DNA from: Ruminococcus sp. UBA4350
Lineage (GTDB): Bacteria > Bacillota > Clostridia > Oscillospirales > Ruminococcaceae
Length of the DNA: 17,899 bases
Assembly: GCA_002394125.1 (NCBI GenBank)
Contig: DGSY01000139.1
Coordinates: 1-17,899 of the forward strand
Direction: 5' to 3'
Positions 5,473 through 12,733 of this stretch are shown piece after piece. The notes under the pieces are model-generated. The model was not told the origin of the DNA, did not search any database, and worked only from the letters and a program-made list of their open reading frames with translations. How positions within the stretch are numbered: the stretch's first letter is position 1; every line of letters starts with the position of its first letter. The translations under genes were made by a program, and so were the position numbers.

Positions 5473-6548
5473 AGCGTAACGGATATTACGATCTGGAACC
5501 GAATACAGCGATCCGTACCGGCTCACAGCTGGAGGATTATTATATGAACGGCGGCCGGCACTGCGGTGCCGCCTATCTCCGGTTTATTCTCATGGCATTT
5601 GTCTGCTTCTATAATTTTGGCTTTCCGGAGCCGACCGGAATCGTCTCTACGCTAAGCGGCTTTGCAACGCCCTGCTTCTATATTCTGTCCGGTTATTTCG
5701 TCCTGCCGGATGATGATTATGAAAGCCTTGAAAAAACGGGACGCAAGATCAAGCGGTCGCTGATCTGCTTTGCATCCGTCTTTCTGCTGTATGTACTCAT
5801 CAATGTACTGATCAGCGCGATACATCACATCCCGCTCTCGGTCTCGCTGCGTTCCGTATTCAATTTCGCAGTACTGAATCTGTGGCCGTTCTCGGCCGGC
5901 AGCAATATCTGGTTTATCCAGGCGATGCTGTACGCCTATATCCTGTTCTACATTGCCCTGAAGCTGGATCTCATGCGGTTCTATAAGGTGCTGCTGATCC
6001 TTTCGTTCATTATCATGCTGATGACAGGAGAATTCGCCGGTATCATTCATTTCCATATCGGCAGCTACGGATTCATACCGGGCAACTGGTTCACGCGGGC
6101 GATCCCCTATCTCCTGCTCGGCAAGCTGCTCCGCGAAAAGGAAGATTATCTTCTCCGCATGGCAGCCTGGAAATATATCTCGCTCTGGATCATAGGCGCC
6201 CTGATGGTGCTGGCTGAGATCTATTTGCTCGGCCTGAAGGGTGTCCTCGTCTATGAAGGACATATGATCGGATACGGCGTCATGGCATTTGCCGCCTGCG
6301 GCCTCGCGATCTCGAATCCGCTGGGACGGGATAATCCCGTCACATCTGCCCTGACATATTCCGATCCCAGATTGTCAGGCGTCATCTATATGCTCATGGA
6401 TCCGATCTTCTACATTCTTGTGCTGATCGCCGGCAGCAAGTATCTGGATATCGTGACACGCTTCGGCGGTCTGGCTGCGTTCGCTGTCAGTACGCTGATC
6501 GCGTTTCTGATCAAAAACACAAAGCCGATCAAGGCTATGATTTCCTGA
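5457..6548 (+). CDS. Acyltransferase-3-like integral membrane protein
   Basis: About ten hydrophobic segments and landmarks of the acyltransferase-3 family are present: a first helix with LRFILMAFVCFYNFGF, then FYILSGYFVL, then NIWFIQAMLYAYILFY and NWFTRAIPYLLLGKLLREK. Family members move acetyl or other acyl groups across the membrane onto surface sugars. The R-X10-H motif of the first helix reads R42-X10-N53 here, so the usual His is missing. The start is uncertain. TTG 5457 or GTG 5460 overlaps the ABC gene by 13-16 bases, and the following 28 codons look coding by GC position. ATG 5544 (334 aa) has GGAGG eight nt upstream, but that motif is also just Leu-Glu-Asp codons. It ends the first operon. 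It may decorate the polysaccharide or the exported product, or act as a non-catalytic membrane protein. Confidence 0.8.
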   Translation: MVEYLKRNGYYDLEPNTAIRTGSQLEDYYMNGGRHCGAAYLRFILMAFVCFYNFGFPEPTGIVSTLSGFATPCFYILSGYFVLPDDDYESLEKTGRKIKRSLICFASVFLLYVLINVLISAIHHIPLSVSLRSVFNFAVLNLWPFSAGSNIWFIQAMLYAYILFYIALKLDLMRFYKVLLILSFIIMLMTGEFAGIIHFHIGSYGFIPGNWFTRAIPYLLLGKLLREKEDYLLRMAAWKYISLWIIGALMVLAEIYLLGLKGVLVYEGHMIGYGVMAFAACGLAISNPLGRDNPVTSALTYSDPRLSGVIYMLMDPIFYILVLIAGSKYLDIVTRFGGLAAFAVSTLIAFLIKNTKPIKAMIS

Positions 6549-6550
6549 AT

Positions 6551-6620
6551 CCGCAGGGTGCTTTCCTGCGGGATACCGCCCGACAAGGAGCCCGCCGCAG
6601 CCGTTGGCAGGCTCTTTGTC
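6551..6620 (+). other. Two stem-loops after the first operon, possible weak terminator
   Basis: CCGCAGG/CCTGCGG (6551-6557 and 6565-6571) forms a 7-bp hairpin. A longer one follows, with arms 6582-6596 and 6606-6620, one wobble and one mismatch over 15 bp. Neither is followed by a T-run, so efficient intrinsic termination is doubtful. They may stabilise the 3' end or give partial termination ahead of the promoter at 6714. Confidence 0.55.
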
Positions 6621-6713
6621 ATATACAGCGGCTTCTTTCCGCATCACAGGAAATTTTATCGTAAATGCATACAAAAATCTTTGTAAAAAAAATATGAATG
6701 CCGCCGTTATTAC

Positions 6714-6742
6714 TTGACTGCACTGTTAATTTATGCTATAAT
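6714..6742 (+). promoter_or_regulatory. Near-consensus sigma-A promoter of the exopolysaccharide operon
   Basis: TTGACT (6714-6719) and a perfect TATAAT (6737-6742) are 17 bp apart with a TGC extended -10, preceded by an A-rich stretch around 6685-6695. Start of transcription is expected near 6749. This is one of the strongest promoter matches in the window. Confidence 0.88.
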
Positions 6743-6952
6743 TATCATGTTAGTGACCGTTATATATGACATCTTTGCATTGCCGGATTCGGTTGCATTC
6801 GGTTTACAGTATATATCCAGCATTTCCGCATGATCAGCAGAAGCTATCGTATTTTTCACCGTGAGAATATATGATTGCTTTGATGAGAGCGGTTTTTTGT
6901 TACTCTCTGCGCTTACTCTTATTTTTTGAATCCCAGAAAGAAGGTAGTCGTT
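6743..6952 (+). other. Leader of the exopolysaccharide operon, about 200 nt, no gene
   Basis: No supported gene. It holds a direct repeat ATTCGGTT at 6787-6794 and 6797-6804 (10-bp period), a T-rich stretch GCGGTTTTTTG near 6889-6899 and another near 6920. GAGAG and CTCTC flank the first T-run and could pair, but I could not fit a clean terminator or a known riboswitch consensus. Confidence 0.5.
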
Positions 6953-8257
6953 ATGGAAAAGAGAATCATCAGCTTCAGCCCGCCGGATATCAGTGAGCTG
7001 GAAATTCAGGAGGTCGCAGAAGCGCTGCGTTCCGGCTGGATCACCACGGGTCCGCGGGTCAAGCTGCTGGAACGCCGTCTGGCTGCATACATCGAGACCG
7101 GCAGCACGACTGCGGATACGGAATCCGATCCGGAATACTACTCGAACCGCGTTGTCTGCCTGAATTCGGCCACGGCTGCGGAGGAACTGAATCTCCGGAT
7201 TCTCGGCATCCGCCCCGGTGATGAGGTCATTGTTCCGGCATATACATATACCGCGACCGCTTCCGCTGCGGTCCACTGCGGCGCGGCCGTCAGATTCGTG
7301 GACATTCAGAAGGACGGAGATAAGAAATCTCATGCGCCGGAAATGGACTACGACAAGCTGGAGGCTGCCATCACCGAAAAGACCAAGGCGATCATTCCGG
7401 TTGACCTCGCTGGAACCGTCTGCGACTACGAGCGGATCTATGAGATCGTCGAACGCAAAAAGCATCTTTTCAAACCGCTGGACGACCACAGCGATCCGCT
7501 GTCCGATCTGTCGAGCAGAATTCAGTCCGCCCTCGGACGCATTGCTGTCGTTGCCGACTGTGCGCACAGTCTCGGCGCGAGCAGAATAATCGGCGGAAAG
7601 CGGCTGTACTGCGGCGCGATCGCTGACTTTTCCTCGTTCTCCTTCCACGCCGTCAAGAATTTCACGACCGCAGAGGGCGGCGCCGCGACATGGAAACCCG
7701 TCCCCGGCGTTGACAATCGCGAGATCTACAAATTCTATCAGCTTCTTTCGCTCCACGGCCAGAACAAGGATGCGCTTGCCAAAACAAAGGCCGGCGCATG
7801 GGAATATGACATTATCGGCGCATGGTATAAATGCAATATGACTGACATCATGGCCGCGATCGGACTGAAGCAGCTTGACCGCTATGAAGGCCTGCTGAAG
7901 CGCAGAGCGGAGATCATTCAGAAGTACGATGCAGCCTGCGATACGCTGGGAATCTCTCATCTCGTGCATTATACGGATGAGATGCGCAGCAGCGGCCACC
8001 TCTATCTCACCAGAGTGCCGGGCATCACGGAAGCGCAGAGAAATGCGATGATCGACCAGTTCGCGCTGAACGGCGTGGCAACCAATGTGCATTACAAGCC
8101 GCTCCCGCTGATGACCGCTTATAAGAGCGCGTCCGGTGATTTTCAGAACAGTATTGATTATTACAGCAATCTCATCACGCTTCCGCTCCATACACTTCTG
8201 AGCGATGAGGATGTGGAATATATCATCACGGTTCTGAACGATGTGTGCAGGAGATAA
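6953..8257 (+). CDS. DegT/DnrJ/EryC1/StrS-family sugar aminotransferase (434 aa)
   Basis: A PLP-dependent nucleotide-sugar aminotransferase. The start at ATG 6953 is preferred because GAAGGTAG lies about ten nt upstream; a TTG at 6926 would add nine residues without a site. Motifs include SGWITTGPRVKLLE near the N-terminus, SATAAEELNLRILGIRPGDEV with the PAYTYTATA segment, VADCAHSLGA (PLP-ring Asp), FSFHAVKN with Lys235 as the Schiff-base lysine, EGG just after it, and a C-terminal NVHYKPL. At 434 aa it is longer than the usual 370-390. The extra residues are an insertion near 38-60 and another near 160-185. It would aminate a 4-keto sugar such as that made by the divergent dehydratase at 1-950, giving a bacillosamine-like precursor. 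Substrate and stereochemistry are inferred. First gene of the exopolysaccharide operon. Confidence 0.93.
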   Translation: MEKRIISFSPPDISELEIQEVAEALRSGWITTGPRVKLLERRLAAYIETGSTTADTESDPEYYSNRVVCLNSATAAEELNLRILGIRPGDEVIVPAYTYTATASAAVHCGAAVRFVDIQKDGDKKSHAPEMDYDKLEAAITEKTKAIIPVDLAGTVCDYERIYEIVERKKHLFKPLDDHSDPLSDLSSRIQSALGRIAVVADCAHSLGASRIIGGKRLYCGAIADFSSFSFHAVKNFTTAEGGAATWKPVPGVDNREIYKFYQLLSLHGQNKDALAKTKAGAWEYDIIGAWYKCNMTDIMAAIGLKQLDRYEGLLKRRAEIIQKYDAACDTLGISHLVHYTDEMRSSGHLYLTRVPGITEAQRNAMIDQFALNGVATNVHYKPLPLMTAYKSASGDFQNSIDYYSNLITLPLHTLLSDEDVEYIITVLNDVCRR

Positions 8258-8262
8258 AATAA

Positions 8263-8316
8263 GTACAGCCCGCACCCGCAGCCGCTGATCTGCCGGTGAT
8301 CCTGTGGGTGCCGTAC
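8263..8316 (+). other. Intercistronic stem-loop
   Basis: GCACCCGCAG (8272-8281) pairs with CTGTGGGTGC (8302-8311), nine Watson-Crick pairs plus one G-U. GTAC at 8263-8266 and 8313-8316 can extend the base across a short internal loop. No T-run follows, and the next ribosome binding site, GGAGG, lies about 15 nt downstream. It may protect or process the mRNA rather than stop transcription. Confidence 0.55.
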
Positions 8317-8345
8317 ACAGATAATGTATAGGAGGATGCTGTAAT

Positions 8346-9041
8346 ATGTTAAGACGCTGGGAGGATCTGCCGGATTTCATGAGAAAGCCGGAGGTGAGAC
8401 CTTACTGGGAAGCGCTGAACAGAAAGCGCTTTCAGCTCGGAATGAAACGCGCCTTCGATCTCTGCGCAGGCGGCATGATCCTGGTCGCAACAGCGATCCC
8501 GATGGGGATCATCGCCGTCGCGATCAAGCTGGACAGCAGAGGACCCGTGTTATACAGACAGGAACGCGTGACGACCTACGGCAAAAAATTCCGGATCCAC
8601 AAATTCCGCACAATGGTCAACAATGCCGACAAGATCGGTACTGCCGTGACTGTGAATGCCGACAGCCGGATCACGAGAGTGGGCGCAAAGCTGAGAGGTC
8701 TCCGGCTCGATGAGCTCCCGCAGGTGTTCGATGTCCTCAACGGAGACATGAGCTTCGTCGGGACAAGACCGGAGGTTCCGAAATATGTCCGGAAATATCA
8801 GCCGGAATTCTTTGCGACGCTTCTGCTGCCCGCCGGCATCACATCGGAGGCCAGCATCCGCTATAAGGATGAAGACACGCTGCTCTCCGCTGCCGAGGAT
8901 GTGGACAAGGTTTATATCGAAAAGGTGCTGCCCGCAAAAATGGTCTGGAATCTTGAGACTGTCAGAAAATTCAGCTTCTTCCGGGAGATTCGCACCATGT
9001 TCCGGACGGTTGCCGCCGTACTCGGAAAGGACTATGAATAA
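8346..9041 (+). CDS. Priming sugar-phosphate transferase, PglC-like (PF02397)
   Basis: This 231-aa monotopic phosphoglycosyl transferase initiates repeat-unit synthesis by moving a sugar-1-phosphate from a UDP-sugar to undecaprenyl phosphate. Features in order: a polar N-terminus of about 35 residues, one hydrophobic re-entrant helix (37-60), GPVLYRQERV (66-75), KFRIHKFRTM (81-90), the catalytic dyad in LRLDELPQVFDVLNG (Asp122-Glu123), and MSFVGTRPEVPKY (135-147). It is the short form without the four extra membrane helices of WbaP-type enzymes. GGAGG precedes the ATG by ten nt. Placement right after the DegT gene suggests it loads the amino-deoxy sugar. The exact sugar is inferred only. Confidence 0.94.
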   Translation: MLRRWEDLPDFMRKPEVRPYWEALNRKRFQLGMKRAFDLCAGGMILVATAIPMGIIAVAIKLDSRGPVLYRQERVTTYGKKFRIHKFRTMVNNADKIGTAVTVNADSRITRVGAKLRGLRLDELPQVFDVLNGDMSFVGTRPEVPKYVRKYQPEFFATLLLPAGITSEASIRYKDEDTLLSAAEDVDKVYIEKVLPAKMVWNLETVRKFSFFREIRTMFRTVAAVLGKDYE

Positions 9042-9077
9042 ACAGCTTTGCCGCTGCGTTGAAAGGAGCCCCGCCCT

Positions 9078-9893
9078 ATGGAAAAATACTCCGTTTTGAT
9101 GACCGTATATACAAAGGATAATCCCGAATACTTCGCGCTCGCGCTGGACAGCATGATCCGGCAGACCTATCCCGCCGATGAGATCGTCATTGTCAAGGAC
9201 GGCCCCGTGACGGAGGAGCTGCAAAAGGTGATCGACGACCGTCTCCGCGACGGCGCACCGATCGTTCAGGTGCAGCTGCCCGAAAACAAAGGCCTCGGAC
9301 TCGCTCTGAACGAGGGCATCAAGGTCATCAAAAATGACCTGATCGCCAGAATGGATTCGGATGACTATTCTCTGCCGGAGCGCTGCGAAATGCAGGTCAG
9401 GGCATTTGAGAAGATCCCGAAGCTCGATATCATCGGCTGTCCGGTTCTGGAATTTTCCGGAACGATCGACAACATTGTCGGTGAGCGGAAGGTGCCGCTG
9501 ACAAACAGAGAGATCTATGCATTCGCCAAGAAGCGCGACCCGTTCAATCATCCGACCGTCATGTACCGGAAAAAGGCCGTGATGAAGGCAGGATGCTATT
9601 CGGATTACAGAAAGAATCAGGACACGGATCTCTGGATCAAGATGCTCTCCAATCATGTTTACTGCCGGAACCTCGCAAAGCCGGTTTTCCGTTTCCGGTT
9701 TGATGAAGGAACATATCAGAAGCGCAAATCATGGATCAATACCAAAATCCTCATTGAGATCCGCTATAAGGCATGGAGATCCGGATTCAATTCATTCTTT
9801 GAATTTCTCACAGTCGCGGCCGTACAGCTCGGAATGTATATTCTGCCTGTCGGCTTCCAGAAGTTCGTATATCAGAAGATACTGAGGAGATAA
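9078..9893 (+). CDS. Family 2 glycosyltransferase, AmsE-like
   Basis: This 271-aa GT-A glycosyltransferase begins SVLMTVYTKDNPEYFALAL, has IVIVKDGPV (36-44) and carries the metal/nucleotide-binding DSDD at residues 93-96. That combination is typical of the AmsE-like GT2 subgroup used in exopolysaccharide side-chain or backbone assembly. A more hydrophobic stretch at the C-terminus (FFEFLTVAAVQLGMYILPVGF) probably rests on the membrane. AAAGGAG lies upstream of the ATG. It would add one sugar to the lipid-linked unit; donor and linkage cannot be read from sequence. The next gene starts one base after its stop. Confidence 0.93.
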   Translation: MEKYSVLMTVYTKDNPEYFALALDSMIRQTYPADEIVIVKDGPVTEELQKVIDDRLRDGAPIVQVQLPENKGLGLALNEGIKVIKNDLIARMDSDDYSLPERCEMQVRAFEKIPKLDIIGCPVLEFSGTIDNIVGERKVPLTNREIYAFAKKRDPFNHPTVMYRKKAVMKAGCYSDYRKNQDTDLWIKMLSNHVYCRNLAKPVFRFRFDEGTYQKRKSWINTKILIEIRYKAWRSGFNSFFEFLTVAAVQLGMYILPVGFQKFVYQKILRR

Positions 9894-9894
9894 C

Positions 9895-10365
9895 ATGATT
9901 ATCAGGATATTTGATAAGATGATGCGGGAATTATACAGACTGTTCCACCCGCAGCTGTGGGGGCATCATATGCAGATCAACGGCATCCCCCGCATCTACG
10001 GCATTGAAAAGCTGAAGCTCGGTCAGAATGTTTCGGTCAATGCAGGCTGCGTTTTGCAGTGCTACGGGAAGCTGACGATCGGAAACAATGTGACCGTTTC
10101 AGACGGTGCAAAGATACTGACAAGAAGCCTGAGAACAGACGGCTATGCCACCAACGCGAAAAAAGCCGAACGGGATCACATCGAAAAGGAGACACGGATC
10201 GGGGACGGTGTGTGGATCGCGTCAAATGCTGTGATCCTCCCCGGTGTGACCATTCATAAGAACAGCATCATTGCCGCCGGTGCCGTCGTCACAAAGGATG
10301 TGGAGGCAAACAGCGTCTATGCAGGCGTTCCGGCGAAAAAAATCAAGACGATGAGCGGTGATTAA
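9895..10365 (+). CDS. Left-handed beta-helix (hexapeptide) acyltransferase
   Basis: This 156-aa protein is built from imperfect hexapeptide repeats: LKLGQNVSVNAGCVL, LTIGNNVTVSDGAKIL, and a C-terminal run of IGDGVWIASNAVILPGVTI with IIAAGAVVTKDV and YAGVPAKKI. This is the signature of WbbJ/maltose O-acetyltransferase-like acetyltransferases, which are cytoplasmic trimers using acetyl-CoA. An insertion loop (about residues 80-103, basic) interrupts the coils as in that subgroup. Likely job: O- or N-acetylating a sugar of the repeat unit before export. It is not obviously a PglD-type enzyme, as it lacks the N-terminal nucleotide-sugar domain. Its TAA abuts the ATG of the following GT4 gene. Confidence 0.92.
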   Translation: MIIRIFDKMMRELYRLFHPQLWGHHMQINGIPRIYGIEKLKLGQNVSVNAGCVLQCYGKLTIGNNVTVSDGAKILTRSLRTDGYATNAKKAERDHIEKETRIGDGVWIASNAVILPGVTIHKNSIIAAGAVVTKDVEANSVYAGVPAKKIKTMSGD

Positions 10366-11424
10366 ATGAAACTGATACATATTACAGCGACGCATCTGAA
10401 CAGCGCCGGCGGGATTCCGGTCGTTCTGAAAAATCTCGCAGAAGCACAGAACCGGATCCCTGATATGAATGCGACGGTCGTATCTCTGAATGCGGATGTG
10501 GAGCATCTCCATTCGGACTGCTTTGTCCGTGTGAAGCTGGACGGGCTCGAAAAATATCTGCAAAAGCAGAAGCCCGATATCGTCATCATACACAGCTTCT
10601 TTCATCCGGAATATATGCGCGTCGCGCAGATCCTGATCCGGAATCATATCCGGTATTACATTGAGCCGCACGGCTCCTTTATGAAGGCCGGCATGGGAAA
10701 ATCCAGACTCAAAAAGACGGTCGCGAATGCAACGGTTTTCAGAAGGCTAATCAAACGCGCATACGGCTATATCTACCTGAACAAGGGCGAAATGAAGCGC
10801 TCCCTCTATCACACAAAGCATGATATCATCATCCCGAACGGCATCATCCCTGATGCGCAGGTTCACGAAAAGCCCGACAATATCAAAATGTACTATATCG
10901 GGCGGTATGATATCCATGAAAAAGGCATCGACACGCTGATCGACGCACTGTCCATACTGGATCAGCGGGGCTGTTCGTTCGCGTTTGATTTCTTCGGCGA
11001 CGGCGAAAAGGAAAGCATCGCGTTCATCAGGGAGCGGACTGCGCATCTCAAAAATATTGCCGTCCGTGTGAACGGCCCTGTGTATCATGAGGAAAAGGAC
11101 AAGCTGTTATCGGGATACAATATTTCTGTTCTGCTTTCCCTGCATGAAGGTCTGCCGATGACGGTACTGGAATCGTGGAATTACGGCAACCCCTGCTTCG
11201 TGACCGCGGGCACCAATATGGCAGAAGAATGCGTGAAGGCGCAGATCGGCTGGCTGGCCGGTTCCGGTGCAGAGGAGGTCGCAGCACAGACGGAGCTGCT
11301 CCTGAAAGAATACGCCAACGACAAAGACGGATATGTGAAAAGATGCAGAGAGCATATTGCGCGCAAATATACATGGGATAAGATCGCACGCCGCTCCTGC
11401 TGTCTCCTGAAGCAGCATGAATAA
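10366..11424 (+). CDS. Family 4 glycosyltransferase (GT-B fold)
   Basis: This 352-aa retaining GT-B enzyme has an N-terminal Gly-rich loop (HLNSAGGIPVVLKNL, residues 10-24), an interdomain PNGI (157-160), YYIGRYDIHEKGIDTLIDAL opening the C-terminal Rossmann domain (176-195), and the GT4 EX7E motif in EGLPMTVLE (Glu261 and Glu269). It transfers a sugar from a nucleotide donor to the lipid-linked intermediate on the cytoplasmic face. Its start directly follows the acetyltransferase stop, and its end overlaps the polymerase gene by eight bases, so translation is tightly coupled. Donor sugar unknown. Confidence 0.93.
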   Translation: MKLIHITATHLNSAGGIPVVLKNLAEAQNRIPDMNATVVSLNADVEHLHSDCFVRVKLDGLEKYLQKQKPDIVIIHSFFHPEYMRVAQILIRNHIRYYIEPHGSFMKAGMGKSRLKKTVANATVFRRLIKRAYGYIYLNKGEMKRSLYHTKHDIIIPNGIIPDAQVHEKPDNIKMYYIGRYDIHEKGIDTLIDALSILDQRGCSFAFDFFGDGEKESIAFIRERTAHLKNIAVRVNGPVYHEEKDKLLSGYNISVLLSLHEGLPMTVLESWNYGNPCFVTAGTNMAEECVKAQIGWLAGSGAEEVAAQTELLLKEYANDKDGYVKRCREHIARKYTWDKIARRSCCLLKQHE

Positions 11425-12733
11425 AGCTGTATTCAAGCTGACCAGAGAACTGGCTGTCATTTTCTCCGGCATGGAAACGATCGTCCTCATCAATCAGGAC
11501 TATTTCATGCGCGGCATGATGAACCTGTTCCTGCTAATCCTGTTCCTCACTACTTCACACTTATTCGAGAAACGGTATCAGAAAATCTCCGTAAGCTATA
11601 TCTATGTTTTCATTGTTGTTTTTATCATCAACAGCCTGACTGCCAGCGCATTCACCCCGACTATGATAGATCAGATGAATGCAGACAAAACCTTCGGACA
11701 CTGGATCGGCGATTACTACGAGCTGTATTTCTGGACGGTTCTCATTGTGTATGCTGTTGTCATGTTCTATCTGCGCTTCTCCCCTGCCCCGGAGCCCGCA
11801 GAAGCGGAACCGGAGGAGGATTTTTCTCCGGTGCATTCCAATAACTGTCTTGTGGGATGCATCCTTCTGATCGGCATTTATGCTGTCGTGCATATCTATG
11901 AGGCGATCATCCCCGTCTTTGCCTATCTGGTTCATCAGCTGGTCTATGACAAAAAGCATCCGAAGGGCAAATATATTTTTGTGATGCTGATCGCAGCGGC
12001 CGTCGGCAGAGAGGCGTTCACACAGCGGTTCAAGTTTGTGCAGATCATGCTGCCGATCTTCTTCATCTTTCTCATCAAGAACAACAGCCAGAAGAAGGTC
12101 AATATCTTTAAGGTCAATGTCTGCGCGATGATCGGTGTTCTGGCGGGCTGTCTGTACGGCGTGGTCTCTGAGGTCTACAAGCTCAATCACGATTACAACG
12201 GACAGTACCGGATTCAGGATATCATCACGAATACAGAAATGCTCTTTACTTTCTTTTACCGGCAGTTTTACAGAGTCTTTGCGATCTGGATCAAGCTCGG
12301 CGGCTATATCATCTATCACACACAGGTGAACGGATTCTATTACGGGATCACCTATATCAAGCCGTTTGCCGGAATATTCGGATTTCAGTATGTGTCTCTG
12401 CCGATCATCGCGGCGTGGTACGATCAGGCGAGCTATGCGCAGCCCGGACTGCTTGCCGAGGGCTATGCGAATTTCGGCGTCATCGGCGCTGCACTGAATC
12501 TTCTCGCCGTATTTTTCTTCATGGAATATACATGGAACAAATACAGACGCAAGCCGTCGATCATCAATCTTTTATTTGCTGTTGTGCCGTTTTCACAGAT
12601 CCTTCTGGACGGCGGCACGCTGAATTCCGCCATCTATCTGTTTGCCCTGAGTATGTTCGTCAATATCATCAATATCATCGGCGAACAGAGAAGCAGAAAT
12701 CATGTGAAGATAAGTGAGAATATGAAAATATGA
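11417..12733 (+). CDS. Wzy-like polysaccharide polymerase
   Basis: A 438-aa integral membrane protein with roughly ten to twelve hydrophobic segments and low similarity to anything by motif, as usual for Wzy. A short acidic/proline linker (122-139) separates early helices. A long, more polar stretch around 240-345 contains the probable extracytoplasmic loop, followed by PGLLAEGYANFGVIGAAL (about 343-360), a pattern common in O-antigen polymerases before a late helix. It is expected to join flipped repeat units into polymer at the outer face of the membrane. Position between the glycosyltransferases and the Wzx flippase supports the call. An O-antigen-ligase-like role is the main alternative. 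Overlaps the previous gene by eight bases and galE by four (ATGA). Confidence 0.82.
   Translation: MNKAVFKLTRELAVIFSGMETIVLINQDYFMRGMMNLFLLILFLTTSHLFEKRYQKISVSYIYVFIVVFIINSLTASAFTPTMIDQMNADKTFGHWIGDYYELYFWTVLIVYAVVMFYLRFSPAPEPAEAEPEEDFSPVHSNNCLVGCILLIGIYAVVHIYEAIIPVFAYLVHQLVYDKKHPKGKYIFVMLIAAAVGREAFTQRFKFVQIMLPIFFIFLIKNNSQKKVNIFKVNVCAMIGVLAGCLYGVVSEVYKLNHDYNGQYRIQDIITNTEMLFTFFYRQFYRVFAIWIKLGGYIIYHTQVNGFYYGITYIKPFAGIFGFQYVSLPIIAAWYDQASYAQPGLLAEGYANFGVIGAALNLLAVFFFMEYTWNKYRRKPSIINLLFAVVPFSQILLDGGTLNSAIYLFALSMFVNIINIIGEQRSRNHVKISENMKI

Noticed and set aside
1652..6548. Complete lasso-peptide gene cluster
   Set aside because: Neither an asparagine-synthetase-like cyclase nor a transglutaminase-like B2 protease is present, and the 114-aa protein lacks an obvious ring-plus-tail core.
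6731..8380. 549-codon open frame on the minus strand
   Set aside because: It lies antisense to the DegT aminotransferase, which has all expected catalytic motifs. The frame is a by-product of codon bias and has no family features.
8550..9656. 368-codon minus-strand open frame
   Set aside because: It runs antisense across the priming transferase and a GT2 gene with clear motifs; no recognisable protein.
11561..12319. Minus-strand frame rich in Asp, His and Ile
   Set aside because: Typical antisense reading of a membrane protein (the Wzy-like polymerase).
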